From an uncultured Oscillospiraceae bacterium (lineage in GTDB: Bacteria; Bacillota_A; Clostridia; Oscillospirales; Oscillospiraceae), in contig CALXGC010000184.1 in NCBI GenBank assembly GCA_944387755.1, positions 1-13,817 of the forward strand: a stretch of DNA of 13,817 nucleotides. The letters are read 5' to 3'. Below, piece by piece: positions 1-6,714 of the stretch. Both the position numbers and the translations under genes were made by a program. Under the pieces are notes generated by a model. It was not told the DNA's origin. It did not search any database and saw nothing but the letters and a program-made list of their open reading frames with translations. The stretch's first letter is position 1. Each line of letters starts with the position of its first letter.

Positions 1-1
1 G

Positions 2-184
2 AAGAAGGCCCGCGGCACCTGCCACATCGCCATGGGCAACGGCTTCTACTATGGCCAGCCCGCCCGCTCCACCGTCCACATCGACATGGTCCAGTACAAC
101 CCCACCGTCATCTTCGACGAGGGCACCTCCGAAGAGGTCGTCGTCGTCAAGGACGGCAAGGTCGTCTGCCTGGGCGACAAGTAA
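2..184 (+). CDS. C-terminal fragment of a probable M29-type metallo-aminopeptidase (5' end outside window)
   Basis: An open frame enters from the left edge and ends at TAA 182-184, giving the last 60 residues of a protein. Near its start it has a CHIAMGNGF stretch and then a V-H-I-D motif, followed by a short hydrophobic segment (YNPTVIFDE) and a terminal strand-turn-strand ending in KDGKVVCLGDK. A late H-x-D pair, followed by a 'PTV-x-x-D(G)' strand and a 'dG' hairpin at the very end, is how M29 (aminopeptidase T/AmpS-like) enzymes finish. In that family the His and Asp are metal ligands. If correct, this is a cytosolic broad-specificity aminopeptidase releasing N-terminal amino acids from peptides. 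The metal-binding glutamates and the rest of the protein lie outside the window, so the family call is tentative. A GC-rich hairpin follows the stop codon. Confidence 0.55.
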   Translation, partial: KKARGTCHIAMGNGFYYGQPARSTVHIDMVQYNPTVIFDEGTSEEVVVVKDGKVVCLGDK

Positions 185-194
185 ATCCGGCTCC

Positions 195-226
195 GGGGCG
201 GGGGCCGGCGGCCTCCCGCCCCTCTT
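195..226 (+). terminator. GC-rich hairpin after the aminopeptidase-like gene
   Basis: Just after the stop at 184, GGGGCGGG and GGCC pair with GGCC and CCCGCCCC across 195-222, with one bulged T. The 3' side carries only TCTT, so it is a weak intrinsic terminator by sequence. Its position between two plus-strand genes supports a transcript end. Confidence 0.5.
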
Positions 227-301
227 CACACGCCCCATACAACACAGCGTAAACAGAAAGGAAGTCACCTGTATCGGACAACTGAATTAGGAGGATGAAC
301 T

Positions 302-1336
302 ATGAAAAAGTTACTGGCTCTGTCTCTTGCGTGCGCCCTCTCCCTGACTCTGCTCTCCGGCTGCGGCGGCGGCGATGAGGGAGGCGGCAGCGCCGCTTCC
401 GGCTCCGGCGGCTCCGGCGGGGGCGGCGGGACCTCCCAGACCCTCACCATGGGCACCGGCTCCAGCGGCGGCACCTACTACGCCCTGGGCGGCGTGATGG
501 CCACCGCCATGGAGCACCGCCTGGACGGCATCACCATCTCCCCCCAGGCCAGCGGCGCGTCTGTGGAGAATATGAACATGATTAACGCCGGCGAGTTCGA
601 CATGGGCATCGCCATGAACGCCACCGCCGTGCTGGCCCACGAGGGCAAGGACGCCTTTGAGGGCAACGCCGTCACCAACGTGCGGGCCATCGGCGTGGTG
701 TACCACGAGGTCTATCAGATTGTGGCCGCCGCCTCCACCGGCGCCCACAACGTGGAGGACCTGGCCGGCCTGAAGATCGCCGTGGGTCCCGCCGGCTCCG
801 GCACCATCGACTGCACCCAGGCGGTGCTGTCCGCCGCCGGCCTGAGCATGGACGATATCGAGCCCCAGAACGACAGCTTCGGCGACGCGTCCACCAAAAT
901 GCAGGACGGCCACATTGACGCGGCCTGCAACACCCTGACGGTCCCCGCCTCCAGCATTCAGGAAATGCTCACCGCCATGGACCTGAACTACATCAACATC
1001 AGCGACGAGATTCTGGCCACCATCCAGGAGACCCAGCCCTACTACTCCCGGTACGTCATCCCCGCCGGCACCTATGATCGCCAGACGGAGGACATCAACA
1101 CCATCACCTGCGAGGCCGTGCTCTACTGCCGGGCCGACCTGGACGAGGAGACCGTCTATCAGGTGACGAAGGCCTTCTACGAGAGCGCCGACGACATCAA
1201 GGCCGGCCACACCGCCGGTAAGGATATCAGCCTGGAGGGCGCCCTCAACGGCGTCACCACCCCCGTGCATCCCGGCGCCGCCAAGTACTATGAGGAGATG
1301 GGCATCGAGGTCGATCCCAGCCTGATTATCGACTGA
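302..1336 (+). CDS. TAXI-family TRAP transporter solute-binding lipoprotein
   Basis: This is the extracytoplasmic receptor of a TRAP (Na+- or H+-driven) uptake system. Residues 1-21 are a lipoprotein signal (MKKLLALSL... with lipobox LSGC, lipidated Cys21), so the mature protein is anchored to the outer face of the membrane. A Gly/Ser-rich linker (about 22-46) leads to the TAXI domain, which opens with [16 protein letters not shown] and continues with the family-typical '[18 protein letters not shown]' segment. Length (344 aa) is normal for the family. The start at 302 has AGGAGG at 289-294, 7 nt upstream. The fused permease gene follows after 123 nt, separated by a terminator-like hairpin. 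TAXI receptors commonly bind glutamate, other dicarboxylates or related compounds, but the ligand cannot be read from this sequence. No convincing promoter was found in 227-288. Confidence 0.93.
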   Translation: MKKLLALSLACALSLTLLSGCGGGDEGGGSAASGSGGSGGGGGTSQTLTMGTGSSGGTYYALGGVMATAMEHRLDGITISPQASGASVENMNMINAGEFDMGIAMNATAVLAHEGKDAFEGNAVTNVRAIGVVYHEVYQIVAAASTGAHNVEDLAGLKIAVGPAGSGTIDCTQAVLSAAGLSMDDIEPQNDSFGDASTKMQDGHIDAACNTLTVPASSIQEMLTAMDLNYINISDEILATIQETQPYYSRYVIPAGTYDRQTEDINTITCEAVLYCRADLDEETVYQVTKAFYESADDIKAGHTAGKDISLEGALNGVTTPVHPGAAKYYEEMGIEVDPSLIID

Positions 1337-1385
1337 GCAGACAGCGGCTGAACCACCGAACGGAACCTCCAGAACCACTGAACGC

Positions 1386-1426
1386 GGGGGGCGGCAAAGC
1401 AAGCTTGATTTGCCGCCCCCCCTTTT
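1386..1426 (+). terminator. intercistronic intrinsic terminator/attenuator between TRAP receptor and permease
   Basis: A perfect 13-bp stem pairs GGGGGGCGGCAAA (1386-1398) with TTTGCCGCCCCCC (1409-1421). The loop is extended by a palindrome (CAAGCTTG), and CTTTT follows at 1422-1426. It has the form of a Rho-independent terminator but sits inside the receptor-permease pair, with a strong RBS for the permease only 17 nt beyond it. Partial termination here would leave more receptor than permease mRNA. It could also protect the 3' end of a processed receptor transcript. Confidence 0.75.
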
Positions 1427-1459
1427 AGCAGGCGGCAGGTTCAGAAAGGAGGCCCTTGC

Positions 1460-3463
1460 ATGAGTGAGGAAAAGAAAGTCAGTACAAAAATTGTAGACGG
1501 TATGGAGGTCCTGGACGAAGCGGAACTCATGGAAAAATACGACCGTGAGTCCAAGTACCGCCATCTGGAAGGCATTCCCCGCGCCATCGTCTTTATCATC
1601 GGCGTATCCTGGTCCCTGTTCCACCTGTACACCGGCCTGTTCGGCGTCTTCCCCTCCACCCTGCAGCGCGCGCCCCACCTGGCTGCGGCCATGGTGCTGG
1701 CCTACCTGCTCTACCCCATCGGGGGCAAGGCGGGCAAGACCATCCCCATCTGGGACTGGATTCTCTGCGGTCTGTCCTTCTTCTGCGGCGCGTACCATGT
1801 GTTCAACTATGAGGCCCTGCTTCTCCGGGCCGGTCTGTACACCCAGATGGACCAGATCGTCAGTATCATCGCCATCATCCTCCTGCTGGAGGCGGCCCGC
1901 CGGGTGGTGGGACCCATCATTGTCGGACTGGGCATCTTCTTCCTGCTGTACGCCGTCTTCGGAGAGTACTTCCCCGGATTCCTGGCCCACGGCGGACTGA
2001 GCCTGAAGCGGGTGGTGTGCTTTGAGTTCCTGGGCACCGAGGGCATCCTGGGCACCCCCATCTATGTGTCCTCGTCCTTCATCTATCTGTTCCTGATTTT
2101 CGCAACGTTCCTGAAGGCCAGCGGCGTAGGCGACTGGATGACCGGTATGGCCATGGGCGCCTGCGGCGGCGCTGCCGGCGGCCCCGCGAAAGCGGCCGTC
2201 ATTGCCAGTGCCCTGGAGGGCACCGTCAGCGGCAGCTCCGTAGCCAACACCGTGGGCTCCGGCTCCATCACCATCCCCCTGATGAAGAAAACCGGCTACC
2301 GGCCGGAATTTGCCGGCGCGGTAGAGGCGGCCGCCTCCACCGGCGGACAGATTATGCCCCCCATCATGGGCGCGGCGGCCTTCATTATGACGGAGTATGT
2401 GGGCGTGCCCTATAACACCATCGCCTTTGCCGCCGTCATCCCCGCCATTTTGTACTTCACCGGCATCTACGCCAACGTGCACTTCGAGGCCATGCGGAAG
2501 GGCCTGCTGGGCGTGCCCAAGGACCAGCGCCCCAGCGTCTCCCACCTGATGAAGACCGGCTGGTATAAGATCGCCCCCCTGCTGATTATCATCTTCCTGC
2601 TGGGCAGCGGACGCTCTGTTATGTACTCCGCCCTGTTCGGCATCGTGGCCTGCATGATCATCTGGGTCATCAACATTTTCACCAGCGGCGAGAAGTTCAA
2701 CCCCGTGGAGTTCGCCAAGATGTTCATCCTCACCCTGGAGGAGACCGCCCGCGGCGCCATCTCTGTGGTTCTGGCCTGCGGCTGCGCCGGCATCATTGTG
2801 GGCAGCATCACCATGACCGGTCTGGGCCTGAAGCTGGCCGGCGGCATCGTGGACCTGTCCGGCGGACACCTTATGGCCACCCTGGTGCTCACCATGCTGT
2901 GCTGCATCTTCCTGGGTCTGGGCCTCCCCACCACCGCCAACTACATCATCCAGGCCACCATCACCGCCCCCGCTCTGGTGGAGCTGGGTATCCCCGCTCT
3001 GGCGGCCCATATGTTCGTGTTCTACTTCGGCATCGTGGCCGACATCACTCCCCTGGTGGGTCTGGCCGCCATTGCCGGCGCCGGTATTGCAGGCGCCAGC
3101 ACCATCAAAACGGGACTCAACGCCTCGCGATTGGGCATCTCGGCCTATGTGGCTCCCTACGTCTTTGTCCTAAACCCGGTGCTGCTCTTAATTAACACAC
3201 AGGATTGGAGCACACCCATGTTTATCCTCATGATTCTGGAGGCCGCCATTATCACCATTGTGGGCATGGTGTGCCTGGCCATGGGCCTGTCCGGCTACTG
3301 CGTCATGCCGTGCAGCGTCCTGGAACGGGCCATCCTCATTGCCGGCGGTATCTTCATGGTTATGCCCTACACCTGGAGCGACATCCTCGGCATCGCCATC
3401 CTGGTCATCATGATCGTCCAGCAGAAGCTGCGCAAGCGCAAAGCGACGCCCGCCGCCGCTTAG
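1460..3463 (+). CDS. TRAP transporter fused permease (DctQ-DctM fusion, TAXI-associated)
   Basis: This polytopic inner-membrane protein (667 aa) combines the small 4-helix DctQ and large DctM subunits of a TRAP transporter in one chain, the usual form for TAXI systems. The cytosolic N-terminus (about 1-40, charged) precedes the first helix (RAIVFIIGVSWSLFHLYTG). The DctM part carries the conserved glycine-rich segment around residues 233-280 (GGAAGGPAKAAVIASALEGT, then VSGSSVANTVGSGS and IPLMKKTGY) and the block GQIMPPIMGAAAF. A second signature near 487-560 includes GLGLPTTANYIIQ and FGIVADITPLVGLA, where the family binds Na+ and substrate. The C-terminus is a short basic tail (QQKLRKRKATPAAA). 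AGAAAGGAGG at 1443-1452, 7 nt before ATG, supports the start. It works with the receptor upstream. A perfect hairpin follows the stop codon. Substrate unknown. Confidence 0.93.
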   Translation: MSEEKKVSTKIVDGMEVLDEAELMEKYDRESKYRHLEGIPRAIVFIIGVSWSLFHLYTGLFGVFPSTLQRAPHLAAAMVLAYLLYPIGGKAGKTIPIWDWILCGLSFFCGAYHVFNYEALLLRAGLYTQMDQIVSIIAIILLLEAARRVVGPIIVGLGIFFLLYAVFGEYFPGFLAHGGLSLKRVVCFEFLGTEGILGTPIYVSSSFIYLFLIFATFLKASGVGDWMTGMAMGACGGAAGGPAKAAVIASALEGTVSGSSVANTVGSGSITIPLMKKTGYRPEFAGAVEAAASTGGQIMPPIMGAAAFIMTEYVGVPYNTIAFAAVIPAILYFTGIYANVHFEAMRKGLLGVPKDQRPSVSHLMKTGWYKIAPLLIIIFLLGSGRSVMYSALFGIVACMIIWVINIFTSGEKFNPVEFAKMFILTLEETARGAISVVLACGCAGIIVGSITMTGLGLKLAGGIVDLSGGHLMATLVLTMLCCIFLGLGLPTTANYIIQATITAPALVELGIPALAAHMFVFYFGIVADITPLVGLAAIAGAGIAGASTIKTGLNASRLGISAYVAPYVFVLNPVLLLINTQDWSTPMFILMILEAAIITIVGMVCLAMGLSGYCVMPCSVLERAILIAGGIFMVMPYTWSDILGIAILVIMIVQQKLRKRKATPAAA

Positions 3464-3489
3464 CCTTGTCTTTCATAGACCATCCAACC

Positions 3490-3531
3490 GGAAAACGGAC
3501 CCTGTCTCACCACAGACAGGGTCCGTTTTCC
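3490..3531 (+). terminator. perfect 18-bp hairpin ending the TRAP unit
   Basis: GGAAAACGGACCCTGTCT (3490-3507) pairs without mismatch with 3514-3531 across the 6-nt loop CACCAC. It begins 26 nt after the permease stop. There is no T-run after the stem (ACGCATTG), although the distal arm itself contains TTTT. It is therefore a terminator or 3' protective hairpin rather than a textbook terminator. Being symmetric, it could also act as backup for minus-strand transcription running through the tRNA terminator. Confidence 0.65.
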
Positions 3532-3553
3532 ACGCATTGTATATTTAAAATTA

Positions 3554-3590
3554 CAAAACAAAAGACCCCCGTACTATGTACAGGGGTCTT
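3554..3590 (-). terminator. intrinsic terminator of the tRNA-Arg gene
   Basis: On the minus strand, directly after the encoded CCA, AAGACCCC pairs with GGGGTCTT. An inner GTAC/GTAC extension caps the stem, and the tract TTTTGTTTTGTAA follows. This is a standard Rho-independent terminator starting immediately at the tRNA 3' end. Confidence 0.85.
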
Positions 3591-3667
3591 TGGTACGGCT
3601 GGAGGGATTCGAACCCGCGACCTTTTGGTTCGTAGCCAAACACTCTATCCAACTGAGCTACAGCCGC
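3591..3667 (-). tRNA. tRNA-Arg (anticodon ACG), CCA encoded
   Basis: The minus strand folds into a cloverleaf. The acceptor is GCGGCUG/CAGCCGU (a G-U pair at 1-72), with discriminator A and a genomically encoded CCA (3591-3593). The D arm begins GCUCAGUUGGAU. The anticodon stem UUUGG/CCAAA holds loop CUACGAA, giving anticodon ACG, normally modified to ICG to read CGU/CGC/CGA. The T loop is UUCGAAU. One apparent C-U mismatch lies in the T stem (positions 50/64), which by itself does not argue against function. A sigma70-type promoter upstream and a terminator right behind it make this a single-gene transcription unit, divergent from the aldolase gene. Confidence 0.96.
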
Positions 3668-3707
3668 AACTGCATGTCCCAGGGGCCTTGCTCCTGACGA
3701 CTTTGAT

Positions 3708-3736
3708 AGTATAGCACATGCGCCGTCTTTTGGCAA
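3708..3736 (-). promoter_or_regulatory. sigma70-type promoter of tRNA-Arg
   Basis: The minus strand reads TTGCCA (3736-3731), a 17-nt spacer, then TATACT (3713-3708). This would start transcription near 3700, about 33 nt before the mature tRNA 5' end at 3667. The hexamers are close to consensus with ideal spacing, as expected for a stable-RNA gene. Confidence 0.8.
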
Positions 3737-3768
3737 GTATTTTTTCAAATTTTTCTTGAATTTTTTTC

Positions 3769-3796
3769 TTGCAATTTTTTGCACACCGTCTATGAT
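3769..3796 (+). promoter_or_regulatory. predicted promoter of the threonine-aldolase-like gene
   Basis: TTGCAA (3769-3774), a 16-nt spacer and TATGAT (3791-3796) lie upstream of the RBS at 3814-3824. The region upstream (3740-3780) is a series of T-tracts resembling an UP-like or curved element, and it is shared with the divergent tRNA promoter about 33 nt away. Confidence 0.65.
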
Positions 3797-3830
3797 AAAT
3801 TTAAGAAAAAATCAGGAAAGAAGGGTTTTT

Positions 3831-4886
3831 ATGCTCCGATTTGAGTGCGACTACAGCGAGGGGGCCCATCCCCGGATTTTGAACCGTCTGCTGGAAACCA
3901 ATCTGGAACAGTCCCCCGGTTACGGCATGGATGAGCACTGCCGGCGGGCCAAGGCGCTGATTTGCCAGACCTGCCGGACGCCCGGCGCGGCGGTGGAATT
4001 TCTCACCGGCGGTACCCAGACCAATCAAATTGTGATCGCCTCTCTCCTGCGGCCCTACCAGGGTGTGCTCTGTGCTGACGGCGGCCACATCAACGTCCAT
4101 GAGACGGGGGCGGTGGAGGCCGCCGGTCACAAGGTCCTCCCTCTCCCCAGCCGGGACGGAAAAATCACCGCCGCACAGATTGAGGCGGCCTATACGGCCC
4201 ACTGGAACGACCCGGTGCATGAGCACACCGTCCAGCCCGGCATGGTCTACCTCTCCCAGCCCACAGAGTTGGGCACGCTGTACTCCCTGGAGGAGCTGTC
4301 CGCCATCAGCGCCGTCTGCCGGCGCCGCGGCCTCCCGCTGTATATCGACGGGGCCCGGTGCGGCTATGGACTGGCCGCTCCGGACAACGACGTCACGCTC
4401 CCTGAACTGGCCCGTCTCAGCGACGTGTTCTACATCGGCGGAACAAAGGTGGGCGCCCTCCTGGGGGAGGCCGTGGTCTTTCCCAATCCCCGCCTCTGCC
4501 GCGACTTCCGGTACATGATTAAGCGCATGGGCGGTATGCTGGCCAAGGGCCGCCTGCTGGGCATTCAGTTTGAGACGCTCTTTGAGGACGGACTGTACTT
4601 CCAGCTCGGCCAACATGCGGTGGAGCTGGCCCTGCGCATCCGGGACGCCTTCCTGGCCGCCGGGGTGGAGCTGGCCGTCCCCTCCTCCACCAACCAGCAG
4701 TTCCCCATTCTCACCAGGGCCCAGCGGGATGCCCTGGCGGAGCGCTGCGTCTTCACCCACTGGTCCGACCTGGACGGAGACCGGGCTGTGGTCCGCTTCT
4801 GCACCAGCTGGGCCACCCAGCCGGAGGCTGTGGACCAGCTCTGCCGGGATATCCGGGCGATATGTTCCTTTAAAGACGCATATTGA
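3831..4886 (+). CDS. low-specificity threonine-aldolase-family PLP enzyme
   Basis: This is a PLP-dependent fold-type I lyase (351 aa from the start at 3831). It probably splits L-threonine or L-allo-threonine into glycine and acetaldehyde in the cytosol; related beta-eliminating lyases are the alternative. Visible family marks are the phosphate-binding GGTQTNQ (60-66), His86 in GGHINVHETGA (stacks on the cofactor), Asp173 and Arg176 in YIDGARCGYG (Asp contacts the pyridine nitrogen), and the Schiff-base lysine Lys206 in IGGTKVGALLGE. The frame is open 25 codons further upstream, but those codons overlap the predicted promoter. ATG 3831 is preceded by AGGAAAGAAGGG, and the protein then opens as the family does (FECDYSEGAHP). 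It is a single-gene unit. A palindromic repeat begins 2 nt after its stop. Stereospecificity cannot be read from sequence. Confidence 0.92.
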   Translation: MLRFECDYSEGAHPRILNRLLETNLEQSPGYGMDEHCRRAKALICQTCRTPGAAVEFLTGGTQTNQIVIASLLRPYQGVLCADGGHINVHETGAVEAAGHKVLPLPSRDGKITAAQIEAAYTAHWNDPVHEHTVQPGMVYLSQPTELGTLYSLEELSAISAVCRRRGLPLYIDGARCGYGLAAPDNDVTLPELARLSDVFYIGGTKVGALLGEAVVFPNPRLCRDFRYMIKRMGGMLAKGRLLGIQFETLFEDGLYFQLGQHAVELALRIRDAFLAAGVELAVPSSTNQQFPILTRAQRDALAERCVFTHWSDLDGDRAVVRFCTSWATQPEAVDQLCRDIRAICSFKDAY

Positions 4887-4887
4887 T

Positions 4888-4970
4888 CCCCTTTCACAAG
4901 GGGGGCGCACATTGTGCGCCCGCTGGACAGGCCAAACCGGCGGACGATTTACGGGCGCGGCCGCAAGGGC
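4888..4970. repeat. palindromic intergenic repeat, copy 1
   Basis: It starts CCCCTTTCACAAGGGG, continues with the perfect 9-bp-arm palindrome GGGCGCACA-T-TGTGCGCCC (4903-4921), then CGCTGGACAGGCCAAACC, GGCGGACG, and a GC-rich tail that itself can fold (GGGCGCGGCC, GCAA, GGGCCGCCC; 4953-4975). Most of this order recurs in copy 2. It sits directly behind the aldolase stop codon and may serve as that gene's 3' hairpin. Confidence 0.75.
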
Positions 4971-5035
4971 CGCCCCTACGGCAACAACGGACGTGTGTGG
5001 GGCGCGACGACCCGGCGCGCCCGCGCGCCGCCCGC

Positions 5036-5125
5036 CGCCCTTTCACAAGGGGGCTGTAGGGGCACATTGTGCGCTCACTGGACGGGTCAAACGGCGGACG
5101 TATCCATGGGACGCGACGGCGCGGA
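5036..5125. repeat. palindromic intergenic repeat, copy 2
   Basis: The order matches copy 1: GCCCTTTCACAAGGGGG, then GGGCACATTGTGCGCTC, CTGGACGGGTCAAAC, GGCGGACG, and TATCCATGGGACGCGACGGC. The central palindrome is degraded relative to copy 1 and a short insert (CTGTAGG) is present. It lies 23 nt beyond the livF stop codon (convergent with it). No separate intrinsic terminator with a T-run is visible for the liv operon, so this repeat is the only structured element there. Confidence 0.7.
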
Positions 5126-5147
5126 GCCCTCAACTGAATGACATTGG

Positions 5148-5858
5148 TCAGCCGCCCAGGTAGGCTTTTTTAATCTCCGGGCTCTCAATGAGCTCCGCGC
5201 CGGTGCCGGTGGTGACAATGCGCCCGGTCTCCAGCACATAGCCCCGGTGGGCCACGGAGAGGGCCATCTGGGCGTTCTGCTCCACCAGGAGGATGGTGGA
5301 GCCGTTTTTGTTCAGATTTTGAATGATCTCAAAGATCTGCTCCACCAGGATGGGGGCCAGGCCCATGGAGGGCTCGTCCAGCATCAGCAGCCGGGGGTGA
5401 GACATGAGGGCCCGGCCCATGGCCAGCATCTGCTGCTCGCCGCCGGAGAGTGTACCGGCCACCTGGCGGCGGCGCTCCTTCAGCCGGGGAAAGAGCGCAT
5501 AGACCATCTCCAGGTCCTTGGGCACCCCGGCGGGGGGCTGGGTATAGGCCCCCATCTCCAGGTTCTCCTCCACGGACATCTGCAAAAAGACCCGGCGGCC
5601 CTCCGGAACCTGGGCCAGGCCGTGGGCAACCAGCTTGTCCGCCCGGACATTGCTGATGTTGTGTCCCTCAAAGGTAATGCTGCCGCTCTTGGAGCGCAGC
5701 AGGCCGGAGATGGTCTGCAGCGTGGTGGTCTTACCCGCGCCGTTGGCTCCGATGAGGGTGACAATCTCCCCCTCGTCCACGTGGAAGGAGATGTCCTTGA
5801 TGGCGTGGATGGCCCCGTAGTAGACGTTGATGCCCTCTACATTCAGAAGCGTTCCCAT
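5148..5858 (-). CDS. livF: branched-chain amino-acid ABC transporter ATP-binding protein LivF
   Basis: This is one of the two ATPase subunits of a hydrophobic amino-acid (HAAT) importer, acting on the cytosolic face of the LivH-LivM channel. At 236 aa it has the usual LivF length. Walker A is GANGAGKTT (37-45, Lys43), the ABC signature is LSGGEQQ (137-143) and Walker B is LLMLDEPSMGLAP (Asp161, Glu162). The switch position after Walker B reads LVEQN, the Gln form usual in LivF rather than His. The start at 5858 lies 4 nt after the livG stop, and its RBS (AAGGAGGGG) is embedded in the last livG codons, so translation is probably coupled. It is the last gene of the operon. Confidence 0.95.
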   Translation of the reverse strand: MGTLLNVEGINVYYGAIHAIKDISFHVDEGEIVTLIGANGAGKTTTLQTISGLLRSKSGSITFEGHNISNVRADKLVAHGLAQVPEGRRVFLQMSVEENLEMGAYTQPPAGVPKDLEMVYALFPRLKERRRQVAGTLSGGEQQMLAMGRALMSHPRLLMLDEPSMGLAPILVEQIFEIIQNLNKNGSTILLVEQNAQMALSVAHRGYVLETGRIVTTGTGAELIESPEIKKAYLGG

Positions 5859-5862
5859 GGCC

Positions 5863-6714
5863 TTACCCCTCCTTCTTCTTGCCCAGGTAGGCCTCGATGA
5901 CCACCGGGTTGTTCTTGATCTCGTCCGGGGTGCCCTTGGCGATGATTTGGCCGAAGTTGAGCACCGCGATGCCCTCGCAGATGCCCATGACCAGGCTCAT
6001 GTCGTGCTCGATGAGCAGGATGGCGATGCCGAAGGTGTCCCGGATTTTCACAATGTTCTCCATGAGCTCGGCGGTCTCCGAGGGGTTCATGCCCGCCGCC
6101 GGCTCGTCCAGCAGCAGCAGGCTGGGGTTGGTGGCCAGGGCACGGACAATCTCCAGCTTCCGCTGGGCGCCGTAGGGCAGGGAACCGGCCTTGTACTTGG
6201 CCAGGTAGCTCATATCGAAGATGGACAGCAGCTCCAGAGCCCGGTCGTGGGCAACCTTCTCCTCCCGCCAGTAGGCGGGCAGGCGGAAGATGCCGCTCCA
6301 CATGCCGTAGCCGATGTGGTTGTGCAGCCCCAGCTTCACGTTGTCCTCCACCGTCAGGTTGTTGAACAGGCGGATATTTTGGAAGGTACGGGCGATGCCG
6401 GCCTTGTTCACCTGGACGGTGCTCATGTTGTGGGTGTCCACGCCGTCCAGCAGAATGGTCCCCCGGGTGGGCTGATAGACCTTGGTGAGCAGGTTGAAGA
6501 CGGTGGTCTTGCCCGCGCCGTTGGGGCCGATGAGGCCGGCGATCTCCGTGCGGCCGATGGCGATGTTGAAATCCTTTACGGCGGACAGGCCGCCGAAGTC
6601 AATGCCCAGGTGCTGGCACTCCAGGATGGGGCTCTTGTCGATGTCCCGCTCCGGAATTTTATTGACGCTGGGGATGGGCACCAGCTTGACGGGCTCCTTG
6701 GGAATCCGGCTCAT
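5863..6714 (-). CDS. livG: branched-chain amino-acid ABC transporter ATP-binding protein LivG
   Basis: This is the second ATPase of the Liv importer (283 aa from the chosen start). Walker A is GPNGAGKTT (63-71, Lys69). The signature is the LivG-specific LPYGAQRKLEI (179-189), Walker B is LLLLDEPAAGMNP (Asp203, Glu204) and the H-loop His237 lies in LIEHDMS. An N-terminal extension of about 28 residues precedes the ABC core. The frame stays open 23 codons further upstream, but those overlap livM. ATG 6714 overlaps the livM stop as ATGA and has AAAGGAGG 9 nt upstream, so it is the likely start. That overlap, and the livF RBS inside its 3' end, show tight translational coupling. Confidence 0.95.
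   Translation of the reverse strand: MSRIPKEPVKLVPIPSVNKIPERDIDKSPILECQHLGIDFGGLSAVKDFNIAIGRTEIAGLIGPNGAGKTTVFNLLTKVYQPTRGTILLDGVDTHNMSTVQVNKAGIARTFQNIRLFNNLTVEDNVKLGLHNHIGYGMWSGIFRLPAYWREEKVAHDRALELLSIFDMSYLAKYKAGSLPYGAQRKLEIVRALATNPSLLLLDEPAAGMNPSETAELMENIVKIRDTFGIAILLIEHDMSLVMGICEGIAVLNFGQIIAKGTPDEIKNNPVVIEAYLGKKKEG

Noticed and set aside
225..260. A promoter for the TAXI receptor (TTCACA followed by TAAACA)
   Set aside because: The spacing is 19 nt and both hexamers are poor, so not reported as a feature. The real promoter of the TRAP unit was not found.
311..3010. An 899-codon open frame on the minus strand opposite the TRAP receptor and permease
   Set aside because: The translation is rich in Gly, His, Gln, Val and Asp, a typical mirror of G/C-ending codons on the other strand, with no RBS. 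It also runs straight through the intergenic terminator. The plus-strand genes have clear family motifs.
3801..4910. A 369-codon minus-strand frame opposite the aldolase
   Set aside because: Shadow of the aldolase codons: composition biased, no motif and no start signal. The forward frame has all PLP residues.
4888..5125. A CRISPR-like array from the repeated blocks
   Set aside because: Only two units, each longer than a CRISPR repeat, with diverged palindromes and no uniform spacers or cas genes.
4887..5147. Possible small proteins encoded in the aldolase-livF gap (about 75 codons, plus strand)
   Set aside because: The frames are Arg/Gly/Pro-rich translations of the palindromic repeats with no RBS. 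The repeats explain the sequence better.
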